From assembly GCF_000226875.1 (NCBI RefSeq), contig NZ_JH164926.1:575697-639696 (forward strand): 64,000 nt of DNA, given 5' to 3'. Both the position numbers and the translations under genes were made by a program. The stretch's first letter is position 1, and each line of letters opens with the position of its first letter. The notes under the pieces were generated by a model. The model was not told where the DNA came from and searched no databases. It saw only the letters and a list, made by a program, of their open reading frames with translations. Positions 1 through 7,231 of this stretch are shown here, piece by piece. This DNA is from Neisseria shayeganii 871. Its GTDB lineage: Bacteria; Pseudomonadota; Gammaproteobacteria; Burkholderiales; Neisseriaceae.

Positions 1-254
1 TTGCCAACCCCACCATACAGGGCCTCAAACGGAGCGGCATTCGGAAGGAGTTTGACATGAACTTTTCGGCGGTGCAGCACGCAAACACCAACGTTCAGTA
101 TTTCCCCGGTAGCAAGGTTCGGGGAAATACGGATTGGCGCCCATTTTGCTGTGATGGCCGGCTTGGGCATCTGCATGGTCATCGCCGACAAGGCGGAAAA
201 AATATCCGCGTCAGCCGCTAAATCAGCCTGTGAAACCGCTGCCGTAGCAGACAT
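1..254 (-). CDS. DUF3037-like protein, partial (runs off the window start)
   Basis: The minus strand is open from an ATG at 254-252 to the window edge (about 84 residues visible). An AAAGGG Shine-Dalgarno lies just upstream. The visible part contains the stretch RISPNLATGEILNVGVCV, which resembles the start of DUF3037 proteins (a basic segment, then GE.xNVGV). The start overlaps the end of the HipA-like kinase gene by 37 bases, so the two are probably translated together. DUF3037 genes are known neighbours of HipA-like kinase genes, which supports the call. An internal ATG at 182-180 is an alternative start. The function of the family is not known to me. Confidence 0.6.
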   Translation of the reverse strand, partial: MSATAAVSQADLAADADIFSALSAMTMQMPKPAITAKWAPIRISPNLATGEILNVGVCVLHRRKVHVKLLPNAAPFEALYGGVG

Positions 255-1090
255 GGCAATCCCTTTGTTCTATCAGTTAAAAACTGCCTGAATGCCGTAG
301 ATTCAGGTTCTTTCAGGAGCGCATTTAACCAAAAATGCAGCTCTCCTTCAATGTTTTTCAGCTTTTCCTCGTGCTGTTCGGCGTGAACAATCGCCGTGCT
401 TTGGAGACGCTCGGTGCTGGGGGTGGCGGTGGCTTTCCTATGGGTTATGGCATTGAGCAGCCGGTTGTTGTAGAGCTGGTTGGCGTCCAGCATCTCGCAT
501 TCCCAGGTTTCATCTTGGCTGTTAATTAGCCTGCCGTTGTCAATCAGCGCGTACTTGTGCTTGGATAAACGCAACAGGTTATTGAAGTGCCGGTCTGCAT
601 GGGCAATGTTTTCATCCAGTGCGATAGCCGAGCTGTATCCGTCCCATTTGGCAATGTCTGTTGCTATCTCCTGCTGGGAGATGAGTTGCTCTATACCCTT
701 TTGCGTAAGCAAGTGGATGGCCGCGCTATGTCCGTCTAAGCGGGAGGTGCAGAAACAAACGACATTATCAGCCGTTTTGTTTTGCATCCAAGCGTTCTGT
801 TTGCGGCGGGCAATGTCGGCAAATTTGGGCAGGCTGGTAGTTGGCAGCGCAACGATAAACGCATGATGCGGCTGGCTAATACCCAAGGCATGAGCCACAA
901 GAAAGCCGACGATTTCGTTGATCAGCCCTTTTTTGGAAGTGTCATACAACTTGCAGAATGCTTCAATTTTTCCTGCTGGATGATTGAACTCTCCAATGAA
1001 AACCGGGTTGAGGTGTCCGTCCGCATCGCCGAGCCAGTTGTTAAACCTGATAAAGCTATCCGTACTCAAAACAGGTATCAGTTTATTCAT
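218..1090 (-). CDS. HipA-like kinase-fold protein
   Basis: This 290-residue protein has the signature of the HipA-like kinase fold. Near residues 160-190 it shows a catalytic-loop-like HADRHFNN (Asp followed by Asn) and then an ALIDNG metal-binding-like Asp. It is shorter than classical HipA (about 440 residues) and resembles the short HipA_2 type that occurs beside DUF3037 proteins, as here. AAGGA precedes the ATG. It lies at the immunity end of the prophage, transcribed with the repressor and away from the replication genes, which is typical of lysogenic-conversion cargo. A toxin, defence or exclusion role is inference only. Confidence 0.6.
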   Translation of the reverse strand: MNKLIPVLSTDSFIRFNNWLGDADGHLNPVFIGEFNHPAGKIEAFCKLYDTSKKGLINEIVGFLVAHALGISQPHHAFIVALPTTSLPKFADIARRKQNAWMQNKTADNVVCFCTSRLDGHSAAIHLLTQKGIEQLISQQEIATDIAKWDGYSSAIALDENIAHADRHFNNLLRLSKHKYALIDNGRLINSQDETWECEMLDANQLYNNRLLNAITHRKATATPSTERLQSTAIVHAEQHEEKLKNIEGELHFWLNALLKEPESTAFRQFLTDRTKGLPCLLRQRFHRLI

Positions 1091-1141
1091 TAAAATTCCT
1101 TTTCGGTTCGAAACCCCGTCAATAAAGACATTCAGGAAGTA

Positions 1142-1792
1142 TCACGGGAAGCGAACAATTTTTTCAAAGACAACCCCGCAAATTTGAGCCTCATCTGTCA
1201 TCGGGATAATCGGATCAGGCCAATCAGGATTTAGGGCTTTTAGATACATCTTCCCTTCTTCAATGATCAGTTTCTTAAAGGTTGCCTTCTTGTCGCCGTT
1301 AAGCCGAACAACAACCAGCGATCCGTTGTGGTATGGCTTTTCTGGATCAACCAAGATGATGTCCCCATCATCGAAAGAGTAACGGCTGCCGGGATTTTTC
1401 ATACTTTCGCCCGAGACCTTGAGCGCGAAAGAAGAACCGCTGTGCTTCGTTGTCGTATTCAGCCATTCATCGGCATCGCCAGGCTGGAAGTTATCAATAA
1501 TTTCCGCCCAAGTTCCGGCTTGGACGCTTGAGATTAAAGGGATTGCCGGTTGAATATCTGGGGCTTGAGTTACATTAACATCGAAATTGATGCCAAAGTG
1601 TTCAGGGCCTACCACATCCGAGAAATAGGTAACTAGTTTATCTAAATGCTCTTTACTGATTCGGCCTGTTTTAATCCATCCGCTCACAGATGGAGCTTTA
1701 ACTCCAAATTCAGTTGCAACATCTGCTTTCTTAACTTTCTTCAGTTCTATTGCCTTCGCAATAGCATCACCAAGTTCTTTCCCTGTAAGCAT
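1142..1792 (-). CDS. CI-type phage repressor, HTH plus S24 peptidase
   Basis: The 216-residue protein has an N-terminal helix-turn-helix (about residues 8-60, with VKAPSVSGWIKTGRI as recognition region) and a C-terminal LexA/CI-like S24 peptidase domain. The self-cleavage Ala-Gly is visible in SVQAGTW, the catalytic Ser in SGESM, and the Lys in KKATFKKL. It would maintain lysogeny by binding the operators just upstream and be inactivated by RecA-stimulated self-cleavage after DNA damage. GAGGGATAAAA precedes the ATG. The divergent Cro-like gene and the shared operator region support the role. Confidence 0.9.
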   Translation of the reverse strand: MLTGKELGDAIAKAIELKKVKKADVATEFGVKAPSVSGWIKTGRISKEHLDKLVTYFSDVVGPEHFGINFDVNVTQAPDIQPAIPLISSVQAGTWAEIIDNFQPGDADEWLNTTTKHSGSSFALKVSGESMKNPGSRYSFDDGDIILVDPEKPYHNGSLVVVRLNGDKKATFKKLIIEEGKMYLKALNPDWPDPIIPMTDEAQICGVVFEKIVRFP

Positions 1793-1804
1793 TTTTATCC
1801 CTCG

Positions 1805-1877
1805 TTAGGCAGTGCCTAATACTAATTAATCAGCATAGAGTTAGGCAATGGCTTGCTTATTATTAGGCATTGCCTTA
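1805..1877. promoter_or_regulatory. Three repressor operators between cI and cro
   Basis: Three copies of a 15-bp palindrome lie in the divergent intergenic region: TTAGGCAGTGCCTAA at 1805-1819, an imperfect copy starting TTAGGCAATGGCTT at 1841, and TTAGGCATTGCCTTA at 1863-1877. The consensus is TTAGGCANTGCCTAA. Three operators between a repressor and a cro-like gene match the OR region of lambdoid phages. The first copy is 13 bases from the repressor start, so the repressor probably regulates itself. Confidence 0.8.
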
Positions 1878-1912
1878 GAATTGCACAAAAAAGTGAAGCA
1901 GAAAGGATCTGT

Positions 1913-2137
1913 ATGACTAATCACATTGAAGCGGCAATCAACGCAGCAGGCGGCTTGCAGCCTTTGGCAATGGCTGTTGGCGTGACTACCGCAACAGTTA
2001 TTGGCTGGAAACAAGGCGCTCGCCCCGTACCAATCAAACGTTGCGTAAAAATTGAAGAGGTAACTCATGGAGCAGTTTGTCGCAAAGACTTGCGACCTGA
2101 TTGGCGTGAGATCTGGCCAGAACTAAGCCATGACTGA
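1913..2137 (+). CDS. Cro/YdaS-type DNA-binding protein
   Basis: This 74-residue protein begins at the ATG at 1913, preceded by AAAGGA; a longer reading to 1853 would run through the operators and is rejected. It reads as a small HTH (AVGVTTATVIGWKQG) followed by the RKDLRPDWREIWPEL tail typical of Cro/YdaS-like proteins of temperate phages. It is divergent from the S24 repressor and heads the early operon, so it should antagonise the repressor and start the lytic pathway. Confidence 0.8.
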   Translation: MTNHIEAAINAAGGLQPLAMAVGVTTATVIGWKQGARPVPIKRCVKIEEVTHGAVCRKDLRPDWREIWPELSHD

Positions 2138-2167
2138 ATTATCAAGACCTTTGAGAAGGTTTACACC

Positions 2168-2635
2168 ATGAAAACAGCCCATGATTTCCTGCGCCACCCT
2201 GAATTTGCTCTGCTGCTTCAGGCAGCCTGCAAAAACGGGCGCGGCGGGATTACGGCGGTAGCTGCGACCATTGGCATGAACGAAAAGCTGCTGGCAAACA
2301 AGCTCAATCCGAACTGCCCGACCAACCACCCGACGGCGGACGAGGTTTGCCGCATTGTTGAAGCGACGCAGGACATCAAGCCGGTGCAGCGCTTGGCCGG
2401 GTTGGCTGGGTATGTGTGTATGCCGTTGCCGGATTGCGACCGGGCTTACAGCGACCCGCTGGCCGGTTTTGCTGATGTAGCCGAAAAGCACAGCCGGGTG
2501 GCAAAAAAGCTTATTGCCGCCCACAAAGAAGAATCGGAATCAGGCCGAGAAATTGGCCCGAACGAGCAGATGCGCATTCGCGCGGCGATATTGGACATGG
2601 TGAACGATGCCATGTGCCTGTACGGGAGTATTTAA
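2168..2635 (+). CDS. CII-like phage regulatory protein (CP76 family)
   Basis: The 155-residue protein starts MKTAHDFLRHPEFALLLQAA, with an early HTH (GGITAVAATIGMNEKLLANKLNP) and a PTADEVCRIVEATQD segment, the pattern of the phage regulatory protein CII (CP76) family. It lies directly behind the cro-like gene, the position of cII in lambdoid phages. A role in the lysis-lysogeny choice or in establishing repressor synthesis is inferred from family and place. Confidence 0.75.
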   Translation: MKTAHDFLRHPEFALLLQAACKNGRGGITAVAATIGMNEKLLANKLNPNCPTNHPTADEVCRIVEATQDIKPVQRLAGLAGYVCMPLPDCDRAYSDPLAGFADVAEKHSRVAKKLIAAHKEESESGREIGPNEQMRIRAAILDMVNDAMCLYGSI

Positions 2636-2637
2636 AG

Positions 2638-2793
2638 ATGAAGAAGACAAGCAAACACTTAAGCAAACGTGAACGCCGCCTGATTAAGGGCGTGGTGTTC
2701 GATCAATGGCAGGCAGGCAAAGAGCCGGTGTCCGATATTTTGGATCGTGCCGAAGCGGTGGCGAAGTTCTTTGCCCGCCTGAAGAAACGATAA
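2638..2793 (+). CDS. Small basic phage protein, unknown
   Basis: A 51-residue ORF follows the CII-like gene after two bases. It is rich in Lys and Arg at both ends (starts MKKTSKHLSKRERR, ends RLKKR) with a predicted helix between. Spacing and coding direction make it a likely operon member. I do not recognise a family. Confidence 0.55.
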   Translation: MKKTSKHLSKRERRLIKGVVFDQWQAGKEPVSDILDRAEAVAKFFARLKKR

Positions 2794-2798
2794 GCAGA

Positions 2799-2981
2799 TT
2801 ACATATTTAACGAGGCTTTGGCTGCCGGCGGGGATGGATTTCGGTTTTTATCCTCTTCGAGGATGGCTTCTGCTAAATCGAATAAGTCTTTCGCATCCTC
2901 TGAATAGGGAATGTTGTATTCGCGGCGAGTTGCCAAGATTGCGGCCAATTGCAGTGCTTCAAATTTTGTCAATTTGGACAT
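2799..2981 (-). CDS. Small acidic phage protein on the opposite strand
   Basis: A 60-residue minus-strand ORF with a strong GGAGGG Shine-Dalgarno spaced well before its ATG. The product has an alpha-helical N-terminal half (TKFEALQLAAILATRREY), an acidic middle and a Pro/Ala tail. It opposes the early operon. The ribosome binding site is the main reason to accept it; the function is unknown. Confidence 0.5.
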   Translation of the reverse strand: MSKLTKFEALQLAAILATRREYNIPYSEDAKDLFDLAEAILEEDKNRNPSPPAAKASLNM

Positions 2982-3102
2982 TTTACCCTCCGTGGGGCGG
3001 TTGTTTGTGGAAATTCAATCATACCACGGCGTTAGCGGACGTTTTAACCGCCGGGCGGGTGGGATGCCCGCCGAAATACGGCTACCTGAAAGGGAGTATC
3101 TG

Positions 3103-3306
3103 ATGAGCCAATCACAGCAAATCCTTGCTTGGATGCAGGCAGGAAACAGCATCACGCCGCTTGAGGCGTTGCAGCGTTTTGGTTGCTTGCGTCTTGGCGC
3201 GCGGATTTATGACTTGAGGCAGTCCGGCCATGCCATATCAAAGCAGACAGTGCATGACGAGCGGACGGGTAAAACGTATGCCAGTTATTCGATGGTGAGG
3301 GGTTGA
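3103..3306 (+). CDS. Phage helix-turn-helix protein (HTH_39-like)
   Basis: The 67-residue protein starts at the ATG at 3103 after GGGAG, not at the longer upstream reading. It has the compact winged-helix pattern of phage HTH_39 proteins: ILAWMQAGNSITPLEALQRFG, then LGARIYDLRQSGHAI, then a Tyr/Thr-rich wing. This family usually sits just before phage replication genes, as here. It probably binds DNA; its regulatory target is unknown. Confidence 0.7.
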   Translation: MSQSQQILAWMQAGNSITPLEALQRFGCLRLGARIYDLRQSGHAISKQTVHDERTGKTYASYSMVRG

Positions 3307-3307
3307 T

Positions 3308-3406
3308 ATGCGTGAACGATTTTGGACGTGGGCCTTTGCTTGTGCTTTGGCCGTAACCGAGTTTTGCGAGCGCCAGATGTTGGCGGCGGTGGGGGAGCGG
3401 GAGTAA
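3308..3406 (+). CDS. Very small phage protein, unknown
   Basis: A 32-residue ORF (starts MRERFWTWAFACALAV) begins one base after the preceding stop and ends in TAATG, sharing one base with the start of the replication initiator gene. The tight coupling on both sides suggests it is translated. It has a short hydrophobic segment. No family is recognised. Confidence 0.45.
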   Translation: MRERFWTWAFACALAVTEFCERQMLAAVGERE

Positions 3407-4344
3407 TGGCAATTATCCGAACGAAACAGGTGCGCAATTTTACGACTCTGGATAACGGAATTTTTGCGACCGGCGGTTTGGCGTGGGATAGCAGAGGTTT
3501 GCTTTGTACTTTACTTTCCAAGCCCGATGATTGGCAAGTCATTGTGAAAGCGCTGGAAAAAGAAACTGAAGGGACGCGCAAGCATACCCGTGAGCGCGGT
3601 ATCTGGGAAATGTTCAAAGAGTTGATTGCGGCAGGATATGTGGTGCGTAAAAAGCGCCAATCCGGAGAGGTGGATTACTACGTCTTTGACACGCCGCAAA
3701 CTGCTGAAACCGCAGACTGCGGAAATAGCAGCCTGCGAAAACCGCAAACTGCTGAAACCGCAGACTGCGGAAATAGCAGCCTGCGAAAACCGCAAACTGC
3801 TGAAACCGCAGACTGCGGAAATGTCGGTGAATTAATAAATACTGACAACTACAACAAAGAACTGAAAAAAGATAACAAAGAACTGAATGGCAACGGGGGT
3901 GCTGACGCACCGCCCGCTGCGCCGCCGGCTGTTGTCAATCCGCCTGATGCAAAACCGAAGTCTGCAAAACGGCCGAAGGGGGAACCTGACCCGGACAATG
4001 TGCGCACTTGGCAGGCCTATGCCCGTGCCTACCGCGACCGCTACGGGGTGCTGCCTGCAACCAATGCGAAGACGCGGGGGCAGACTGCGCAGTTTGTGGG
4101 CTTGGTAGGCCGTGAAGTTGCACCGGAACTAGCCGCCTTTTTCGTTTGGCACAACGAAGGTTGGTTTGTGCGTAGCCGGCATGACTTCGGCTGCCTGCTC
4201 AAAGCTTACCAGCAGGTGCTGACGGATATGCAGCGCGGCGAGCAGATGACGGCAACCAAGGCGAGGCAGACGGAGCGGACACAGGCGAATTTTGAGAGCC
4301 ACAAAGGGGCGTTGGAAATCTTGAAGGCGAAGGGGGTGATTTGA
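3406..4344 (+). CDS. Phage replication initiator (lambda O-like)
   Basis: The 312-residue protein starts at the ATG overlapping the previous stop (TAATG). Residues 1-95 form a winged-helix domain with the LDNGIFATGGLAWDSRGLLC...ERGIWEMFKELIAAGYV pattern of phage O-like replication initiators. A linker of about 43 residues made of a 16-residue repeat follows, then a Lys/Pro-rich region and a C-terminal domain. Position before a P-like gene supports a role in origin binding and helicase recruitment. The repeated linker DNA looks like the origin itself. Its stop shares one base with the next start. Confidence 0.8.
   Translation: MAIIRTKQVRNFTTLDNGIFATGGLAWDSRGLLCTLLSKPDDWQVIVKALEKETEGTRKHTRERGIWEMFKELIAAGYVVRKKRQSGEVDYYVFDTPQTAETADCGNSSLRKPQTAETADCGNSSLRKPQTAETADCGNVGELINTDNYNKELKKDNKELNGNGGADAPPAAPPAVVNPPDAKPKSAKRPKGEPDPDNVRTWQAYARAYRDRYGVLPATNAKTRGQTAQFVGLVGREVAPELAAFFVWHNEGWFVRSRHDFGCLLKAYQQVLTDMQRGEQMTATKARQTERTQANFESHKGALEILKAKGVI
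3694..3822 (+). repeat. 48-bp tandem repeat in the initiator gene; candidate phage origin
   Basis: Two full 48-bp units (3694-3741, 3742-3789) and a 33-bp partial unit (3790-3822) are identical where they overlap. Each contains the near-perfect palindrome CCGCAG-A-CTGCGG and encodes PQTAETADCGNSSLRK in frame. An AT-rich stretch (about 3827-3887) follows at once. Iterons with dyad symmetry plus an AT-rich flank inside the initiator gene is the layout of lambda ori in gene O. Assignment as the origin is inference. Confidence 0.65.
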
Positions 4345-5012
4345 TGGAAGACTTTGCGAAAAAGGCGGTGGCGATTGATGAGGCCCTGACAGTTTGCTGC
4401 GAGATGACGGCCACTGAGCTGTCTGCGGCTGCCAAGGCGGCGATGATCGAAGATTTGCTGGTTTACGAAACCGCTCAGGTGTTGAAGGCGTTGCACCGCT
4501 GCCGCCGTGAATTGACTGGCCGCCTGACTTTGGCTGCGGTGTTGGAGCGCATTGATACCGGCCTGCCATCCGCGGATGAGGCGTTCGGGATGCTGGTGGA
4601 AGGTTGGCGCAATGAGGCGCTGACGGTGGTGGTGCCGGTGATTGCGATGAAGGCGTCGGAAAACGGGGCGATGGATTTGTTCTACGCCGGCGACAAGACC
4701 GGGGCGCGGATGGCGTTCCGTGCGGCTTATGAGCGGCTGGCGGCGGATGTGCAAACCAACGGCGGCAAGGTGGATTGGTTTGTGAGTAAGGGACATGACC
4801 GCGAGCATCAGACCAAGGCCATCATGGAGGCGGTGCAGCTTGGCCGTTTGCCCCAGCAGAAGGCGGCGATGTATCTGCCATCTGAGGCCGGCGAAGAGCG
4901 TTATTTGCTGGAAACCGGCCAAGTGCTGACGGAAGAGCAGCGCCGAATCGGTAAGCAGGTAACGGCGAATCTGTTGGCTTTGTTGGACAAGCGGGATATG
5001 GCCAATGCCTAA
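4344..5012 (+). CDS. Putative helicase loader / phage replication protein P-like
   Basis: A 222-residue protein begins at the ATG sharing one base with the O-like stop. It contains EDLLVYETAQVLKALHRCRRELTGRLTLAAVLERI, the kind of helical domain seen in phage proteins that follow the initiator, and it has no recognisable helicase motif of its own. By position and partner it should be the lambda P equivalent that brings host DnaB to the origin. The homology itself is uncertain. Confidence 0.55.
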   Translation: MEDFAKKAVAIDEALTVCCEMTATELSAAAKAAMIEDLLVYETAQVLKALHRCRRELTGRLTLAAVLERIDTGLPSADEAFGMLVEGWRNEALTVVVPVIAMKASENGAMDLFYAGDKTGARMAFRAAYERLAADVQTNGGKVDWFVSKGHDREHQTKAIMEAVQLGRLPQQKAAMYLPSEAGEERYLLETGQVLTEEQRRIGKQVTANLLALLDKRDMANA

Positions 5013-5217
5013 CTGCCCCTGCTGCGCTGCCCGCGCCGAATCAGGCAGCCTGATACGCAACTGGCGCTGTATCGAGTGCTGCGCAGATGAGATACGCAGC
5101 CACCGGCCAAACAGGAAATTGCAGGAAACGGCGCTCAGGCAGCTTGAGTGTTTGCAGGATGCGCCGGCGAGAGAGGAAATTTTGGAGCGATTGAGAAATG
5201 AATTATTGGCTGATTGA
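5005..5217 (+). CDS. Small Cys-rich phage protein
   Basis: A 70-residue ORF overlaps the end of the preceding gene by 8 bases. It has two Cys clusters, CPCC near residue 4 and CIECC near residue 23, that could bind zinc, followed by a helical C-terminal half. It lies inside the tightly packed early operon. No function is recognised. Confidence 0.55.
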   Translation: MPNCPCCAARAESGSLIRNWRCIECCADEIRSHRPNRKLQETALRQLECLQDAPAREEILERLRNELLAD

Positions 5218-5407
5218 CATTATCCACGCCTTAAATGGCCTTTGTAATTTTGTGGTGTTCTTTAGTTTTATTGGATATTTTTTATTAAAAATAAAAGGTT
5301 ATGAAATAATCGTCACAAAAAAAAGACCTAAATTTTTGCTGATTGCGGCTTTTTTGGGTGTTTTGTTTATCCCCTCAAAAGAGACGTTGATTAAATTGCT
5401 TGGGTGA
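5198..5407 (+). CDS. Small membrane protein
   Basis: A 69-residue, AT-rich ORF overlaps the previous gene by 20 bases. It encodes two hydrophobic segments (about residues 12-32 and 46-58) separated by a Lys-rich loop (ITKKRPK type), so it is probably an inner-membrane protein with two spans. Its base composition is clearly lower in GC than its neighbours, which suggests a separate origin. Function unknown. Confidence 0.5.
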   Translation: MNYWLIDIIHALNGLCNFVVFFSFIGYFLLKIKGYEIIVTKKRPKFLLIAAFLGVLFIPSKETLIKLLG

Positions 5408-5416
5408 GGCTTGGAA

Positions 5417-5497
5417 ATGCGAAAACTGATGGATTGGCTGGCCTGTGAGATCGGGCTGGTGGACGTGACGAAACAGCGTGGCGAGGTGTCGGAATGA
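5417..5497 (+). CDS. Very small phage ORF, unknown
   Basis: A 26-residue ORF (starts MRKLMDWLACEIG) with GGAAA before the ATG. Its stop overlaps the start of the next gene in ATGA. The overlap and consistent direction suggest it is translated; nothing else can be said. Confidence 0.35.
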   Translation: MRKLMDWLACEIGLVDVTKQRGEVSE

Positions 5498-5748
5498 AGT
5501 ACCCGAAAACAGAAACCAAGACCAATAGCGCGGGGTGGATACAAGGTAACAGCCTGAACACCCGCAACAGCTACGGCGAATTTACCTGGAGCATCAAACG
5601 GCACAAAGGCCATCCGGTGGCTGTTATCAGCCGCAGGGGCAAGCTGTATTGCCGTTTACGGATGCCGCCGGGCGTTGGTTATCGGGTAATGCAGCAGGAC
5701 ATTGTGGACTGGTTGAACGACCGCTTGTGCTGCGAGGTATCGGAATGA
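5494..5748 (+). CDS. Hypothetical phage protein
   Basis: An 84-residue protein that overlaps its neighbours in ATGA at both ends. It is basic, with a beta-rich appearance (GEFTWSIKRHKGHPVAVISRRGKLYCRLRMP) and an acidic C-terminal helix. It directly precedes rusA and is probably co-translated with it. No family recognised. Confidence 0.55.
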   Translation: MKYPKTETKTNSAGWIQGNSLNTRNSYGEFTWSIKRHKGHPVAVISRRGKLYCRLRMPPGVGYRVMQQDIVDWLNDRLCCEVSE

Positions 5749-6224
5749 AAAAGACCCTGCTCTTCCGCGTGAACGGCCAGCCACAAGGAAAAGGCCGACC
5801 GCGCAGCACCAAAGGCGGCCGCCACTACACGCCGGCAAAAACCCGACAATACGAGGCTGGAATCCGGGCGGCGGCGATGAAGGCGGCCCAGCTGCAAGGT
5901 TGGTTGAAATCGGACGAGCCGCTGCGGGTGCATATCGGAGCATGGTTTGCCGTGCCGAAAAGCTGGAGCAAGAAGAAGCGTGCGGCGGCGATGGCGGGCA
6001 ATCTGTATCCGACCGGAAAGCCGGATGCCGACAACATCGGCAAGGCCGCCTGTGATGCCTTGAATGAAATCGCCTACCACGACGACAGCCAGGTGGTGGA
6101 GTGCATTATCCGCAAGCGCTACTGCTTTATGCAGGATGATGTGCCGCACATCACGGTGTTTGTGGAGCGGATGCCGACGATGGACGAAATGAAGGCAGAA
6201 GCGTTGGCGCGGGAGGCGGCCTGA
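5745..6224 (+). CDS. rusA: RusA-like Holliday junction resolvase
   Basis: The 159-residue protein starts at the ATG at 5745, overlapping the previous stop. It opens with FRVNGQPQGKGRPR, the RusA N-terminal strand and basic motif. It has the catalytic acidic cluster KPDADNIGKAACDALN...YHDDSQV, which contains the three conserved Asp positions of RusA. The length fits the family (about 120-160). It would cleave Holliday junctions and branched DNA during phage replication and recombination as a dimer. Confidence 0.9.
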   Translation: MKKTLLFRVNGQPQGKGRPRSTKGGRHYTPAKTRQYEAGIRAAAMKAAQLQGWLKSDEPLRVHIGAWFAVPKSWSKKKRAAAMAGNLYPTGKPDADNIGKAACDALNEIAYHDDSQVVECIIRKRYCFMQDDVPHITVFVERMPTMDEMKAEALAREAA

Positions 6225-6225
6225 A

Positions 6226-6831
6226 ATGGCGATTGAGGCAGCCGTCATCAAAACCCCCGCCGGCACATTGGCCCCGGCCACGGTGGCGGATGCGGAAATC
6301 TTGCGCGAACTGAAAATAGGCAAACCCTACCGCGTCAAGGTCACGCAGATGTCCAACCGAAGCTATCAGCACCACAAGCTGTTTTTCGGCGGTCTGCTGC
6401 CCTTGGCCTACCAATACTGGCAGCCCACCGGCGGCATGGTAACGGAGGGCGAAAAGAAGCTGGTGGAGCAGTTCGCCCGCCGCCTTGAATCCCTGCACAA
6501 CAGCGGCGGCCTGTTTCTGGAATTTGCCGAGGCATTTGTTTTGCAAGTAGCAGTCAAGCGCGGCGAGAAAGTAGGTGCGGTGCTGCACGATATGGAAGCC
6601 TTCCGCCGCTGGCTGACGATGGAAGCGGGCTATTTTGAGGTGTACGAAACGCCAGCCGGCATCCGCAAAGAGCCGATGAGCATCAGCTTTGCCAGCATGG
6701 ATCAGGAGACGTTCAACGCCTTTTACCGCAACTGCTTTCAGGTAGCCTGGAACATGATGCTGAGGGGCAAGTTTGAAAACGAAGAAGCCGCCCTGCGCGC
6801 GGCGGAAGAAATGATGGAGTTTGGATCGTGA
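6226..6831 (+). CDS. DUF1367 family phage protein
   Basis: A 201-residue protein with RVKVTQMSNRSYQHHKLFFGGLLPLAYQYW near residue 36, the hallmark of DUF1367 proteins of lambdoid phages. The second half (QLFxAFYRNCFQVAWNMMLRG type) also fits. The family is found in the NinB/NinG-RusA region of phage genomes; its biochemical role is not established. Its stop overlaps the next GTG start. Confidence 0.8.
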   Translation: MAIEAAVIKTPAGTLAPATVADAEILRELKIGKPYRVKVTQMSNRSYQHHKLFFGGLLPLAYQYWQPTGGMVTEGEKKLVEQFARRLESLHNSGGLFLEFAEAFVLQVAVKRGEKVGAVLHDMEAFRRWLTMEAGYFEVYETPAGIRKEPMSISFASMDQETFNAFYRNCFQVAWNMMLRGKFENEEAALRAAEEMMEFGS

Positions 6832-6935
6832 AATTAAGTGAATTGGCTTTTTTGTTGGTATTCGGCATCCCTGCGGTGCTGTTGATGTGGGGCGGCACGC
6901 TGGTGCTGCTGCGCCGCTGGTGGAGGGGTTATTGA
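6828..6935 (+). CDS. Tiny single-span membrane protein
   Basis: A 35-residue ORF starts at GTG 6828, overlapping the DUF1367 stop, and ends in TGATG overlapping the next start. It has one hydrophobic helix (LAFLLVFGIPAVLLMWGGTLVLL) and an Arg/Trp-rich tail. Overlap at both ends supports translation. Unknown function. Confidence 0.45.
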   Translation: MKLSELAFLLVFGIPAVLLMWGGTLVLLRRWWRGY

Positions 6936-7231
6936 TGAGCAAGATACGGCAAGCGGCACGCGGCCAGCAATGCCAAATCAGGCTGCCCGGCATCTGTAAC
7001 CGCAACCCCGAAACCGTGGTGCTGGCGCATTACCGCATGGCCGGCACCTGCGGCACCGGGCTGAAACCGCCGGACTGGCAGGCGGCGTTTGCCTGTTCGG
7101 CCTGCCATGATGAGGCCGACCGCCGCACGCGGCTTATGGATGCGGAAGAAGCGCGGCTGGCCCACGCAGAAGGCGTGATGCGGACACAGCAGATTTTGGT
7201 GGAAATGGGATTGTTGGGAGTGAAGGGATGA
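6935..7231 (+). CDS. DUF1364 / YbcO-like nuclease
   Basis: The 98-residue protein starts at ATG 6935 within TGATG. It has the DUF1364 layout: an N-terminal CQIRLPGICNRNPETVVLAHYR, then GTGLKPPDW and ACSACHDEAD, a Cys/His arrangement like HNH-type zinc-bound nucleases. Members (YbcO of E. coli) lie in phage nin regions beside RusA and DUF1367, exactly as here, and probably act on recombination intermediates. Confidence 0.85.
   Translation: MSKIRQAARGQQCQIRLPGICNRNPETVVLAHYRMAGTCGTGLKPPDWQAAFACSACHDEADRRTRLMDAEEARLAHAEGVMRTQQILVEMGLLGVKG

Noticed and set aside
58..291. Plus-strand ORF ending in AIPLFYQLKTA at 291
   Set aside because: The minus-strand DUF3037-like reading covers the same DNA with better start, ribosome binding site and family resemblance.
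3694..3822. Short regular repeats that could be taken for a CRISPR array
   Set aside because: Units are adjacent with no unique spacers, they lie in frame inside a gene, and no cas gene is present.
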